Shown here piece after piece: positions 9,653 to 19,425 of a DNA stretch of 64,000 bases (position 1 is the first letter of the stretch; each line of letters starts with the position of its first letter). Below the pieces are notes generated by a model, which saw nothing but the letters and a program-made list of their open reading frames with translations, did no database searches and was not told the origin of the DNA. A program made the position numbers and the translations under genes. This DNA comes from Deinococcus seoulensis (GTDB lineage: Bacteria > Deinococcota > Deinococci > Deinococcales > Deinococcaceae): the NCBI RefSeq assembly GCF_014648115.1, contig NZ_BMQM01000001.1:1-64000 (forward strand), in the 5' to 3' direction.

Positions 9653-10848
9653 CCCAAACCCTGTTCACGAACATCAGCCAGCTCGTGACGCCTGCCCCTG
9701 GTGTGCAGCGCGGCGCGGCCATGCGCGACCTGACCGTGATTCCCGATGCGGCAATACTGGTGTCGGGCGGCGTGATCCGCTGGGTCGGCCCACGCGCCGA
9801 GGCTCCCGGCACCGCGCAGGAGCATGACCTGGGCGGTGTGGCCGTCGTGCCCGGCCTGACCGACCCGCACACACACGCCGTGTGGGCCGGGGATCGCCTC
9901 GCGGACTTCGAGGCTCGCGTGCAGGGCGTCCCGTACGAGGAGATTCTGGCGCGCGGCGGCGGCATCCGCTCCTCCATGCGGGCGACAGGGGCGGCCAGTG
10001 TAGACGAACTCGTGGCCCTCGCCCGGCCCCGACTGGAGGCGCTGCGTTCATCCGGCGCGACGACGGTGGAGGTCAAGAGCGGGTACGGAATGGACTTCGA
10101 CGCCGAACTGCGGATGCTCCAGGCTATCCGCGCCCTCCAGGCGGAATTTCAGCTCGTGCCGACCCTGCTGATTCACGTGCCGCCCACCGAGGGCCGCGCG
10201 GAGTACGTGCAGGCTGTCTGCCACGACCTCATCCCTACTGTTGCGCGCGACGGGATGGCGACGGCGGTGGACGTCTTCACCGAGCGCGAGGCGTTCACGG
10301 TGGACGAAACCCGCGCGATCCTTCAGGCTGCGAAAACACATGGCCTTCAGACGAAGCTGCACGCCGATCAGTTCCACGCCATCGGCGGCACGGAACTCGC
10401 GTGCGAACTGGGTGCCCTGAGCGTGGATCACCTGGAAGCGAGCGGCCCCGCACAGATCGCCGCGCTGGCCGCGTCGAACACCGTGGCGACCATCCTGCCC
10501 GGCGTGACCCTGCACCTGGGTCTGCCTGCCGCGCCGGGCCGCGCCCTGATCGACGCGGGCGCGGCGGTCGCCGTGGGCACCGACCTGAACCCCGGCTCGT
10601 CCCCCGTGTTCAGCACGCAACTCGCGCTGGCGCTGGCAGTGCGTCTGTGCCGCCTCACGCCCGCCGAGGCGCTGACCTCCAGCACCGTGAACGCCGCCGC
10701 CGCCCTGGGCCTGAGCGACCGGGGAGCTCTCGCGCCCGGCCAGCGCGCCGACTTCCTTGCCCTGCACAGCCCCGACTGGCGCGACCTGCCCTACACCCTC
10801 GGCGCGAACCCCATCCGGAACGTGTTCGTCGGCGGCACGCGGCTCTGA
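9646..10848 (+). CDS. hutI: imidazolonepropionase
   Basis: 400-aa amidohydrolase that opens 4-imidazolone-5-propionate to N-formimidoylglutamate. The metal site motif DPHTHAVWAG, the HADQFHAIGG segment and GTDLNPGSSP are all present, and the length matches the family. Two adjacent GTG codons (9646 and 9649) follow a GAGAAGGA ribosome-binding site at 9632-9639; either could be used. The start overlaps the upstream gene by 7 nt. Confidence 0.96.
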   Translation: MVTQTLFTNISQLVTPAPGVQRGAAMRDLTVIPDAAILVSGGVIRWVGPRAEAPGTAQEHDLGGVAVVPGLTDPHTHAVWAGDRLADFEARVQGVPYEEILARGGGIRSSMRATGAASVDELVALARPRLEALRSSGATTVEVKSGYGMDFDAELRMLQAIRALQAEFQLVPTLLIHVPPTEGRAEYVQAVCHDLIPTVARDGMATAVDVFTEREAFTVDETRAILQAAKTHGLQTKLHADQFHAIGGTELACELGALSVDHLEASGPAQIAALAASNTVATILPGVTLHLGLPAAPGRALIDAGAAVAVGTDLNPGSSPVFSTQLALALAVRLCRLTPAEALTSSTVNAAAALGLSDRGALAPGQRADFLALHSPDWRDLPYTLGANPIRNVFVGGTRL

Positions 10849-10857
10849 GTCGTTTCC

Positions 10858-10885
10858 ATCACCCATCCACCATCACCCATCAACC
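10858..10885. repeat. CATCACCCATC short-word repeats between hutI and hutH
   Basis: Three near copies of CATCACCCATC/CCACCATCACCCATCAACC fill the 54-nt hutI-hutH gap. Similar CATCAACC words recur at 34208-34248. This looks like repeat debris rather than a regulatory site. Confidence 0.35.
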
Positions 10886-10902
10886 CTCCGAAGGAGCCCT
10901 CT

Positions 10903-12405
10903 GTGATTCTCGATCAACACCTGTCCCTGTCTGATTTTCTGTCTGTCGTGCGTGGCGGCGAGCCCGTTCAGCTGTCCGAGGCGGCGCGTGGGCGCGTCCT
11001 GCGGGCGCGGGCGGTGATCGAGCGGATCGTGGACGGGCAGGCGGCGGTGTACGGCGTGAACACGGGTTTCGGGAAGTTCGCGTCGGTGCAGGTGCCGCGT
11101 GAGGGGCTGGAGGAGTTGCAGCTGAACCTGATCCTGTCGCATGCGATCGGGGTGGGGGAGAACCTGCCGGGCGAGGTGGTGCGCGGCATGCTGCTGTTGC
11201 GGGCGCAGTCGCTGGCGCTGGGGCATTCGGGGGTGCGGCCCGAGGTGGTGGAGTTGCTGCTGGCCCTGCTGAATGCGGGGGCGCACCCGGTCATTCCGGC
11301 GCAGGGGAGCGTGGGCGCGTCGGGGGATCTGGCGCCGCTGGCGCACCTGGCGCTGGCGCTGATCGGGCACGGTGAGATCGAGTACCTGGGCGAGGTACGC
11401 GCCAGTGCGGACGTGCTGGCCGAGCTGGGCCTGACCCCGCTGACGTTGCAGGCGAAGGAGGGGCTGGCGCTCATCAACGGCACGCAGCTGATGGGCAGCC
11501 TGCTGGCGCTGGCGGTCGCGGACGCCCGCACCCTGCTGGGCACGGCGAACCTCGCGGCGGCCATGACGGTCGAGGCGATGTACGGCTCGCACCGGCCCTT
11601 CCAGCCGGACGTGGTGGGCCTGCGCCCCCACCCCGGCGCGGTCGCGGTGGCCGAGGAACTGCGGTTCTTCCTGCGGGACTCGCAGATTGCCCCGTCGCAT
11701 CTGGTCGGGGACGGGAAGGTGCAGGACGCGTACTCGCTGCGCGCCGCGCCACAGGTGCACGGCGCCAGCCTGGACGCCCTGGCGCACGCCGAGCGGGTGC
11801 TGGCGGTCGAGTTCGCGTCCGTGACGGACAACCCCCTGATCTTCCCCGACACCGGCGACGTCGTCAGCGGCGGGAACTTCCACGGGCAGCCGCTCGCCGT
11901 GACCATCGACGCGCTCAAGGTCGCCGTGGCGGAACTCGGCAGCATCAGCGAGCGCCGCTGCGAGCAGCTCCTGAACCCCTCACTGTCGGGCCTGCCGGGC
12001 TTCCTGACACCGCAGGGCGGCCTGAACAGCGGCTTCATGATCGCGCAGTACACGGCCGCAGCGCTCGTCAGCGAGAACAAGGTCCTCGCGCACCCCGCCA
12101 GCGTGGACACCATCCCCACCAGTGCCAACCAGGAAGACCACGTCAGCATGGGCGCACACGGCGCGCGGCAGCTGCGGGCCATCCTGGAGAACGTCCAGAA
12201 CGTCATCGGGATCGAACTGCTGTGCGCCGCGCAGGCCCTCGACTTCCAGACCCTCCACGCCGGACGGGGCGCGCAGTCCGCGTGGGAGCACATCCGCGCG
12301 CACATCCCCAACATGACCCGCGACCGCTACTACCGTCCCGACCTCCTGAGGATCGTGGAGATGGTCCGCAGCGGTGAACTGCTCCGCGTGGCACGGGAAG
12401 TTTGA
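10903..12405 (+). CDS. hutH: histidine ammonia-lyase
   Basis: 500-aa lyase removing ammonia from histidine to give urocanate, the first step of the pathway. The self-cyclising Ala-Ser-Gly of the MIO cofactor is present in [14 protein letters not shown], together with [11 protein letters not shown] and the [13 protein letters not shown] segment. The start is GTG with AAGGAG at 10891-10896. It is the last gene of the cluster and follows a 54-nt spacer. Confidence 0.97.
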   Translation: MILDQHLSLSDFLSVVRGGEPVQLSEAARGRVLRARAVIERIVDGQAAVYGVNTGFGKFASVQVPREGLEELQLNLILSHAIGVGENLPGEVVRGMLLLRAQSLALGHSGVRPEVVELLLALLNAGAHPVIPAQGSVGASGDLAPLAHLALALIGHGEIEYLGEVRASADVLAELGLTPLTLQAKEGLALINGTQLMGSLLALAVADARTLLGTANLAAAMTVEAMYGSHRPFQPDVVGLRPHPGAVAVAEELRFFLRDSQIAPSHLVGDGKVQDAYSLRAAPQVHGASLDALAHAERVLAVEFASVTDNPLIFPDTGDVVSGGNFHGQPLAVTIDALKVAVAELGSISERRCEQLLNPSLSGLPGFLTPQGGLNSGFMIAQYTAAALVSENKVLAHPASVDTIPTSANQEDHVSMGAHGARQLRAILENVQNVIGIELLCAAQALDFQTLHAGRGAQSAWEHIRAHIPNMTRDRYYRPDLLRIVEMVRSGELLRVAREV

Positions 12406-12490
12406 GGGTCTACAGGTCGGAGCGTCGAAGAGTCTGAGGGTCGACGTGCATCTGGCTTGGACACTTAGACTCTTCGACCTGTAGACCCTC
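12404..12490. repeat. long inverted repeat after hutH
   Basis: The right arm (12467-12490) is 24 nt; the left arm (12404-12434) matches it perfectly apart from an 8-nt insertion that duplicates TCG. The arms contain GTCTACAGGTCG and its complement. It occupies almost the whole gap between the convergent hutH and phosphatase genes and could fold in RNA from either strand, so it may act as a bidirectional terminator, although no U-tract follows the stem. Confidence 0.8.
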
Positions 12491-12497
12491 TGTTCAG

Positions 12498-13130
12498 TCA
12501 CTCCAGTTCGCCCACGCGGCCGTCTGCGGGCAGGTCGAGTTGGGCGGTGCCGAGGTGCGCGAGGTGGAAGGTCGGTGGCGTGTCCGTGATGGGCCAGCCG
12601 AGCGCCGCGCGGATCAGGGCTCCGGCGAAGTCGTGGTGCGTGATCAGCGCCACCCGGTCCGGGCCGGGGTGCCGGGCGCGGAGGTCGGTCAGGACGTGCA
12701 CAGCGCGGGCGTGGAAGAGGGGTTCCTCCCACGCCTCGGCGCCGCCGTCCCAGGGTTGCCCGGTCAGGTGCGCGGGCCAGATCAGCGTGGGGCAGTGCGC
12801 GCGGAGGCTGGCGTGGTCGCCGCCCGTGACGGGCGTGAAGCCTCCGGCGGGGCCGGTGGTCAGGCCGCCGTACTCGTAGGCCTGTTCGATGCCATGCGCG
12901 GGGAGGTTCAGGCGGGCAGCGATGGGGGCGGCGGTCTGCACGGCGCGGAGCATCAGGCTGGTGTACAGACACGTTGTGCCGTGCAGGTCGGCGTTCTGCG
13001 CGAACTGCCGGACGCTGTGGTGTCCGTGGGCGGTCAGGGGCGGGTCGGGTTGCCGCGCCTGCGCGTAGTCCGGGCGGTCCTCGATGACGTTGTTCTCGGA
13101 CTGCGCGTGGCGGATCAGCAGGAGCTTCAC
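12498..13130 (-). CDS. histidine phosphatase family protein
   Basis: 210-aa phosphoglycerate-mutase-like phosphatase. The N terminus carries the phosphorylated histidine motif LIRHAQSENN, and the second catalytic histidine lies in VALITHHDFAG. The substrate is unknown. The GTG at 13130 was chosen because a TACGGT -10 box lies 6 nt upstream; an ATG five codons further upstream would overlap that box. Confidence 0.85.
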   Translation of the reverse strand: MKLLLIRHAQSENNVIEDRPDYAQARQPDPPLTAHGHHSVRQFAQNADLHGTTCLYTSLMLRAVQTAAPIAARLNLPAHGIEQAYEYGGLTTGPAGGFTPVTGGDHASLRAHCPTLIWPAHLTGQPWDGGAEAWEEPLFHARAVHVLTDLRARHPGPDRVALITHHDFAGALIRAALGWPITDTPPTFHLAHLGTAQLDLPADGRVGELE

Positions 13131-13136
13131 GGGTGC

Positions 13137-13142
13137 ACCGTA
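13137..13142 (-). promoter_or_regulatory. candidate -10 box of the histidine phosphatase gene
   Basis: TACGGT on the minus strand, 6 nt before GTG 13130; it decides that start. Confidence 0.5.
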
Positions 13143-13259
13143 CATTGTCCGGGCGGCACGGACGACCTCATGCGGGGCTGATTCGGCTAGACAGGTCCGG
13201 CCTTAGGATGGGGTCCACTTCCAGCCGCCTCCGCTCCTCACGCCTGACCGAAGGAACCC

Positions 13260-14153
13260 ATGACCACCCTCGACGACATCCTGAACGCCCCCGCCCCCGC
13301 CTCCGAATGGATTCTCGCGCAGGACTGCGCCGAGACTGGCCTGCACCCAGACGACATCCGCGCCGAGATGCTGCGCCGCATCCGCGAGATGCGCGACAGC
13401 ATCCAGCGCGGCCTGAGCAGTGACGCGAAGAGTATCACCGGAATGGTCGGCTGGAACGCCAAGGGCCTCTGGGACGCCCCGGACGTGCTGGGCGCGCCCG
13501 TCCTGAAGCGCGTGCAGGCGTACGCGATGGCCGTGAACGAGGAGAACGCCCGCATGGGCCGCATCGTCGCCGCGCCCACCGCAGGCAGTGCCGGAACGAT
13601 TCCTGGCGCGCTGATCGGTGTGGCCGACCACCTCGGCATTCCCGACGAGCAACTGGTGAATCCCATGATCCTCGCCGCCGGGATCGGCAAGGCCATTTCC
13701 AAGCGCATGTTCATCAGCGGCGCGGCGGGCGGCTGTCAGGCCGAGATCGGCAGCAGCGCTGCCATGGCTGCCGCCGCCATCGTCGAACTGATGGGCGGCA
13801 CGCCCCGCGCCGCCGTGCACGCCGCCAGCATGGCCCTGATGAACACCATCGGCCTCGTGTGCGACCCGGTCGGCGGGTACGTGGAAGTCCCCTGCGTCAG
13901 CCGCAACGCCTTCTACGCCGTGCACGCCGTCAGCGCCGCCCAGCTTGCCCTGGCGCAACTGGAATCCTTCATCCCACCCGACGAGGTTCTGGGCGCCATG
14001 GCCAGCGTGGGCCGCATGATGCCCGCCGCGCTGCGCGAAACCGCCGACGGTGGCCTCGCCCAGACGCCCACCGGGCTGGCCGTCACCGCCCGCATGGAAG
14101 GCAAGAAGGACGGTGAGGGGCCGGGGGGCATGATCGAACTGCCGCTGGCGTAG
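13260..14153 (+). CDS. sdaAA: L-serine dehydratase, iron-sulfur type, alpha chain
   Basis: 297-aa subunit that with a beta chain deaminates L-serine to pyruvate and ammonia. The family motifs [12 protein letters not shown] and [13 protein letters not shown] and the cysteines in [14 protein letters not shown], which ligate a [4Fe-4S] cluster, are all intact. The ATG has an AAGGAA site at 13249-13254, and a TAGGAT box at 13204-13209 could be the promoter. The beta chain, often adjacent, is not in this window. Confidence 0.93.
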   Translation: MTTLDDILNAPAPASEWILAQDCAETGLHPDDIRAEMLRRIREMRDSIQRGLSSDAKSITGMVGWNAKGLWDAPDVLGAPVLKRVQAYAMAVNEENARMGRIVAAPTAGSAGTIPGALIGVADHLGIPDEQLVNPMILAAGIGKAISKRMFISGAAGGCQAEIGSSAAMAAAAIVELMGGTPRAAVHAASMALMNTIGLVCDPVGGYVEVPCVSRNAFYAVHAVSAAQLALAQLESFIPPDEVLGAMASVGRMMPAALRETADGGLAQTPTGLAVTARMEGKKDGEGPGGMIELPLA

Positions 14154-14165
14154 GCGAACAGAAGC

Positions 14166-14192
14166 GGGCCGACCTGAAACGCGGGTCGGCCC
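14166..14192. terminator. stem-loop between sdaAA and a convergent gene
   Basis: GGGCCGACC (14166-14174) pairs with GGTCGGCCC (14184-14192). It lies between two convergent genes and has no clear U-tract, so it is a candidate bidirectional terminator. Confidence 0.5.
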
Positions 14193-14207
14193 GGCGTCGT
14201 TGCGGGT

Positions 14208-14675
14208 TCAGGTGATGGGCGAGCGACGCGAAGTGGCCCAGTGCTGCACACTCCCCGCCGCGCACGCCGCGATGACGGCCAGCACCGCTGCCCCCTGATC
14301 GGCCACCCCCGGATCACGCGGGGCCGCGTCGCCCAGCACCGCCTGTAACGCCACCACGGTCAGCCACGCGCCCGGCAGGAACGCCAGCGCGCCCGCTCCG
14401 GCCTCCAGTGGTCCCACGCGGCGCAGGCTCAGCAGTGCGCCCACCACGCTGGTCAGGATCATGATGCCCGGCCACAGCTCTGCCGTGTCGAGCCTCCAGC
14501 AGAACTGATTGAAGAGCACGTGTGCGGCCCCCAGCAGTGTGAACACTGCCGCTGCCAGACCCGCAGCGCACCACCCGAACCGTCTCGCCGCCAGTCTGGT
14601 CCCCCTCGCCCACTCCCTGTCGTTCACGCTGTCTGCCTCATTGTGCATGGCGGACCTCCACTCGTCGGGGGTCAC
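14208..14675 (-). CDS. membrane protein, paralogue of the upstream gene
   Basis: 155-aa protein with a soluble N terminus (TPDEWRSAMHNEADSVNDREW) followed by about four hydrophobic segments. It shares the NEADSV-D-W N-terminal signature with the product of 14672-15229, so the two are diverged paralogues. It overlaps that gene by 4 nt and is the last gene of a PadR-headed operon. Function unknown; PadR operons often control membrane or stress proteins. Confidence 0.75.
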   Translation of the reverse strand: MTPDEWRSAMHNEADSVNDREWARGTRLAARRFGWCAAGLAAAVFTLLGAAHVLFNQFCWRLDTAELWPGIMILTSVVGALLSLRRVGPLEAGAGALAFLPGAWLTVVALQAVLGDAAPRDPGVADQGAAVLAVIAACAAGSVQHWATSRRSPIT

Positions 14676-15229
14676 GCGAGGCTCTGGGGGAGCTTCTGGC
14701 GGCGGAAGGGGAGGCCGAGGACGATGCCGAGGGCGGCGACGCCCAGTGCGACGCTCAGAGGGTAGGCGGGGAAGCCGGCGAAGTCACTGAGGATCAGGTT
14801 GCCGAGGCTGGAGATGGTGATGGTGCCCAGCGCGGCGCAGAGCAGCGTGATCCAGTGGGGGACGCGCAGGCGAGTGGCGACGGCTGCGAGCATGAAGACG
14901 GTCAGGAGGAGGCCCAGGATCGGCAGTTGCGGGTCGTGGCTGCTAGTGATGGTGGTAACGGGCTGGGGGTTGCCCAGCAGGTTCCATTTCAGGAAGGTCA
15001 GGCTGTCCACGCCGTTGCGGGCGGCCTCGCGGGTCATGACGCTCCACTGGGTGGTCAGGGTCAGGGCGGCGGTGGCGGTCACGGTGCCCGTGGTAGCGAG
15101 CAGCGCGGTCAGCGTGGTGCGGGCCAGGGTCTGGTGGCGCAGGTACGCGTGGATGTCGTGGGTCCACTGCGGGTCGGTGACGCTGTCCGCTTCGTTCTGG
15201 ATGCCGGTGTTCCATTCTTCGTGGGTCAT
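14672..15229 (-). CDS. membrane protein co-operonic with PadR
   Basis: 185-aa protein starting MTHEEWNTGIQNEADSVTD, with about four predicted membrane segments (for example TTLTALLATTGTVTATAAL near residue 40, and two near the C terminus). It overlaps padR by 4 nt at 15226-15229 and the next gene by 4 nt. The start was set at the ATG that overlaps padR because the longer open frame is padR antisense or shifted sequence. No known family recognised. Confidence 0.8.
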   Translation of the reverse strand: MTHEEWNTGIQNEADSVTDPQWTHDIHAYLRHQTLARTTLTALLATTGTVTATAALTLTTQWSVMTREAARNGVDSLTFLKWNLLGNPQPVTTITSSHDPQLPILGLLLTVFMLAAVATRLRVPHWITLLCAALGTITISSLGNLILSDFAGFPAYPLSVALGVAALGIVLGLPFRRQKLPQSLA

Positions 15230-15531
15230 GTCAGGGCTCCCTTGGTGCGTGGTGCGGTGGGGGTGGGTTCGTGGCGTTCGCGGGCCAGCCCGAGGCCGCT
15301 GTGGGTCAGGCGGTAGATGTGGCGGGGGGGTTTGCCGGGGTGCGGGGACTGTTCCCACTGGGCGTCCAGGTGGCCCTGTTCGTGCAGGCGCTGGAGGATG
15401 GGGTAGAGGGTCCCGCTTTTCAGGCTGGTGCTCTTGGACAGGTCGTAGCCGTAGGTGTGCGCGGGGTAGGTCTGCTGGAGGGCGTGCAGGACGGCTCTGG
15501 TATGGGGGCTGGAGTTGGGGGAGCGGGGCAT
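15226..15531 (-). CDS. PadR-family transcriptional regulator
   Basis: 101-aa winged-helix protein with the PadR signature YGYDLSKSTSLKSGTLYPILQRLHEQGHL and a short C-terminal wing, RHIYRLTHSGLGLA. It heads a three-gene operon with two paralogous membrane proteins and is presumably their ligand-responsive repressor. The palindrome ACATATGT lies about 14 nt upstream of its ATG. Confidence 0.9.
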   Translation of the reverse strand: MPRSPNSSPHTRAVLHALQQTYPAHTYGYDLSKSTSLKSGTLYPILQRLHEQGHLDAQWEQSPHPGKPPRHIYRLTHSGLGLARERHEPTPTAPRTKGALT

Positions 15532-15544
15532 GACCTATTAACAA

Positions 15545-15552
15545 CATATGTA
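15545..15552. promoter_or_regulatory. ACATATGT palindrome upstream of padR
   Basis: An 8-bp perfect palindrome in the AT-rich padR promoter region. PadR operators commonly contain ATGT/ACAT half sites, so this is a candidate autoregulatory site; one palindrome this short could also be chance. Confidence 0.35.
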
Positions 15553-15583
15553 GAGTTTCCCGTCAAGCGGACATGCGGCAGGC

Positions 15584-15620
15584 AAAAAACCGCTGCCCCG
15601 TACTGGATGGGGCAGCGGTT
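15584..15620 (-). terminator. rho-independent terminator of cax
   Basis: AACCGCTGCCCC pairs with GGGGCAGCGGTT around a 9-nt loop. On the minus strand the stem is followed by a run of six T residues. It lies just downstream of the antiporter stop. Confidence 0.9.
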
Positions 15621-15634
15621 CCCGGCACCCAGGC

Positions 15635-16837
<1,203 letters not shown>

Positions 16838-16843
16838 GCCGGC

Positions 16844-16849
16844 AGTGTA
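16844..16849 (-). promoter_or_regulatory. candidate -10 box of cax
   Basis: TACACT on the minus strand, 6 nt before ATG 16837. Confidence 0.5.
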
Positions 16850-16920
16850 GGCCCGGCATTCTCATGAAGCGTGGCCTGCATGCAGAGCGAAAGTTCAGGT
16901 GCGCGGGTCAGGTGCGCGGG

Positions 16921-17637
16921 TCAGGTGGCAGCGGCGACCGGGAGCCCCAGGACCTGTTGCAACTGCGCGTGCGAGGTCACCACGCGGTTGACTCCGGCGG
17001 CCAGCAGGTGCGCGGTGTCGTCCGGGTGGGCGTGCCCGGTGGCGAGCAGGCCGATCACGGTCGCCCCGGCCCGCACGCCCGCTGTGGCGCCGGGAACGCT
17101 GTCCTCGACGACCACGCAGCGCGTGATGTCCACGCCGAGCTGCGCCGCCGCGAAGGCGTACAGGTCCGGTTCGGGCTTGCCGCGCCCGCCCACCCACGAT
17201 GGGTCGTAGGCGTGCGCGCCCACCAGTTCCGCCAGTCCGGCCGACGCGAGTTTCATGTGCAGCCGCCCGCGTTCGCTGTTGCTGCCCACCGCGAACGGCA
17301 CGCCCCGGTCTTGCAGGCCGCGCAGGGTGTCGCGCGCGCCCTCGATGGCGTCCAGGGAATCGAAGGCCGCGTTGAACCGGGTTTCCAGGGTGGGCAGGAA
17401 CGCGTCTGTGGGCGTCCAGCCGTGCAGGTCGCTCAGGCGGACCAGCACGTTCGGGAATGTCTGCCCGACCGCCAGGTGCGCGAAGTCGTTCAGGGCCAGC
17501 GGCAGGCCGTGCTCGGCCAGCGTGCGGACCCACACGTCCGCCGCCAGCGCCTCGCTGTCCACCAGCACGCCGTCCAGGTCGAACAGGACCGCGTCGAAGG
17601 TTCCGGCCAGGGTCGGGCTGTGCGTGGGGGCGGTCAC
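16921..17637 (-). CDS. HAD-superfamily phosphatase, beta-phosphoglucomutase-like
   Basis: 238-aa HAD hydrolase. The nucleophile motif is [11 protein letters not shown], motif II is VGSNS, and the acidic motif is VVVEDSVPG, giving a complete active site; a helical cap lies between the first two. It could be a sugar-phosphate phosphatase or a phosphoglucomutase. The GTG start at 17637 overlaps the HIT gene stop (GTGA), so the pair is translationally coupled; the longer open frame upstream is antisense to the HIT gene and is rejected. Confidence 0.88.
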   Translation of the reverse strand: MTAPTHSPTLAGTFDAVLFDLDGVLVDSEALAADVWVRTLAEHGLPLALNDFAHLAVGQTFPNVLVRLSDLHGWTPTDAFLPTLETRFNAAFDSLDAIEGARDTLRGLQDRGVPFAVGSNSERGRLHMKLASAGLAELVGAHAYDPSWVGGRGKPEPDLYAFAAAQLGVDITRCVVVEDSVPGATAGVRAGATVIGLLATGHAHPDDTAHLLAAGVNRVVTSHAQLQQVLGLPVAAAT

Positions 17638-17984
17638 TGGCCCAGGCCCGTGTCGTTGTCCGGGCCGTTCTCCCACCCGGCCAGGATGTGCACGTGCGTG
17701 TGGAACACCATCTGCCCGCCGCCGGGGCCGCAGTTCACGACCAGCCGGTAGTCCTGCGCGTGCTGCCGCGCGACCCGTGTGGCGGTCAGCCACAACTCGC
17801 CCATCTCGGCGGCGTCCGTGATCTCGTCCACCCGCGCCGAGACCTTCTTCGGGATGACCAGCAGGTGAATGGGCGCCTTGGGCGCAATGTCGCGGATGGC
17901 GATGTAGTGCTCGTCCTCGAACACGATCTGGCTGGGAATCTCGCGGGCAATGATCCGCTCGAACAGGGTGGGAGAGGCTGTCAT
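17634..17984 (-). CDS. HIT family nucleotide hydrolase
   Basis: 116-aa histidine-triad protein of the Hint/PKCI type, with the catalytic triad in [10 protein letters not shown] near the C terminus and the N-terminal [21 protein letters not shown] segment. It hydrolyses AMP linked to amino or phosphate groups. ATG 17984 is preferred over an ATG three codons upstream because a TAGAGT box ends 7 nt before it and the upstream ATG would overlap the box. It is coupled to the downstream HAD gene. Confidence 0.92.
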   Translation of the reverse strand: MTASPTLFERIIAREIPSQIVFEDEHYIAIRDIAPKAPIHLLVIPKKVSARVDEITDAAEMGELWLTATRVARQHAQDYRLVVNCGPGGGQMVFHTHVHILAGWENGPDNDTGLGQ

Positions 17985-17991
17985 GCGCCCC

Positions 17992-17997
17992 ACTCTA
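17992..17997 (-). promoter_or_regulatory. candidate -10 box of the HIT-HAD pair
   Basis: TAGAGT on the minus strand, 7 nt before ATG 17984; it decides the HIT start. Confidence 0.5.
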
Positions 17998-18254
17998 GCC
18001 GCCCCGCCCGCGTGGTCCGGCCACCCGGATCAGCCCGCGTTCTTTAGGGCGCGTTCATGTTGGGCCGGGCGCGTGATCCGATTCCGGCACCCCGGCATAT
18101 ACCCGGTTGTCAGGAAGGAGCCGCGAGCGCTGTTCCCCCTACAGGGCCAGCGCCCGGTTCCGCCCACCCCTCATCCCTCTCTCGCAGCGCCCCGCCGGAC
18201 CTCACACCCGTGATGTCCAGGAGGCTCACTGCGCCCCATACAGGAGCACCCATC

Positions 18255-19190
18255 ATGGATAACCGCACCAGCACCGAACAGATCATCGCCGCCGCCAGCA
18301 ACGCCGACACCATGAACCGCCGCGCCGCCATGGGCTTCCTCGGCAAGATCGGCATGGGCGCCGCCGCCATGAGCCTCGCCGCGACCGCCGGAACCGCCGC
18401 CGCCGCGCCCGCCAAGGACATCGACGGGGCCGTCCTGAACTTCGCCCTGAACCTCGAGTACCTGGAAGCCGCCTTCTACCTCGCCGCCGTGGGCCGCGTG
18501 GACGAACTGCGCCGGATCGGCGGGAACGCCGAGATCCGCCTGCCCGCCGGACTGGTCCAGAGCCGCGGCATGCAGTTCAAGGACAGCAACGTCGAGGCCC
18601 TGGCCCGCGACATCGCCGAGGACGAACTCTCACACGTGAAATTCCTGCACGGCGCGCTCGGCAAGGCCGCCGCCCCCCGCCCCGTCATCGACCTGAACGG
18701 AGCGTTCCGCGCCGCCGGGAAGGCCGCGTCCGGCGGGAAGATCGACGGCTTCAACCCGTACGCCAACGACCTGTTCTTCCTGCACGGCGCGTTCATCTTC
18801 GAGGACGTGGGCGTCACCGCCTACAACGGCGCCGCGACCCTGATCACCAACCCCGCGTACCTGCAGGCCGCCGCCGGCATCCTGGCCGTCGAGGCGTACC
18901 ACGGCGGCGCCATCCGCTCCATGCTGTTCCAGCAGCGTCAGGTGAGCGCCGCCGCCGGACTGTACGTCGGTCAGGTCGTGCAGGCCATCAGCAACCTGCG
19001 TGGCTCGGTCGGCGGCATGAAAGACCAGGGCCTGACCGACAACGCCGGCAACATGATCGTCGCGCCTGCCGACAAGAACGGCGTGGCGTACGGCCGCAGC
19101 ACCCGCGAAGTGCTGAACATCGTCTACCTGGCCCCCAACGCCAGCAAGGGCGGCTTCTACCCCAACGGCCTGAACGGCAGCATCAAGTAA
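18255..19190 (+). CDS. ferritin-like desiccation-related protein with Tat-like signal
   Basis: 311-aa protein of the ferritin-like (PCC13-62 desiccation-related) group. A twin-arginine-like start ([21 protein letters not shown]) ends in an AATAGTAAAA cleavage region, so it is probably exported. The four-helix core has [22 protein letters not shown] and a later [10 protein letters not shown], giving the Glu and His residues expected of a metal site. A role in desiccation or oxidative stress survival is an inference from the family. The ATG at 18255 follows AGGAGC; the open frame extends about 200 nt further upstream, but that part has no protein-like character. Confidence 0.85.
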   Translation: MDNRTSTEQIIAAASNADTMNRRAAMGFLGKIGMGAAAMSLAATAGTAAAAPAKDIDGAVLNFALNLEYLEAAFYLAAVGRVDELRRIGGNAEIRLPAGLVQSRGMQFKDSNVEALARDIAEDELSHVKFLHGALGKAAAPRPVIDLNGAFRAAGKAASGGKIDGFNPYANDLFFLHGAFIFEDVGVTAYNGAATLITNPAYLQAAAGILAVEAYHGGAIRSMLFQQRQVSAAAGLYVGQVVQAISNLRGSVGGMKDQGLTDNAGNMIVAPADKNGVAYGRSTREVLNIVYLAPNASKGGFYPNGLNGSIK

Positions 19191-19191
19191 G

Positions 19192-19343
19192 GCGGACTCC
19201 GATTGAATGGCTTACAAAGTCGTTCAATCCGAGCGGATGCGACTCGTAGAGCTGCCCCGCAGAGTAGGAGCAAAACGGGTTCCGGGCGTGGAGTTGGCAG
19301 ATCGGTGGTGTTCCGATCTGTCAACGAAACAGACGGAATCCGC
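19192..19343. repeat. dispersed structured repeat, full copy A
   Basis: A 152-nt element starting 1 nt after the stop of the ferritin-like gene. Its ends, GCGGACTCCG and CGGAATCCGC, form an imperfect terminal inverted repeat. Two internal hairpins are present at 19201-19229 (stem GATTGAATGGCTT) and 19293-19325 (stem GTTGGCAGATCGG). Compared with copy B at 52855, stem differences are compensatory or G-U pairs. No ORF is credible inside. Confidence 0.85.
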
Positions 19344-19413
19344 ATAAGAGTTAGCCGGGAGAGGGAGGCTGGGCCACTTGGTCCACCTCCCTTTCCTGCG
19401 TTGTCTGGCACGT

Positions 19414-19419
19414 TACCCT
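19414..19419 (+). promoter_or_regulatory. candidate -10 box of the YcaQ-like gene
   Basis: TACCCT, 6 nt before GTG 19426; it favours that start over an ATG 48 nt upstream. Confidence 0.5.
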
Positions 19420-19425
19420 GGCTGT

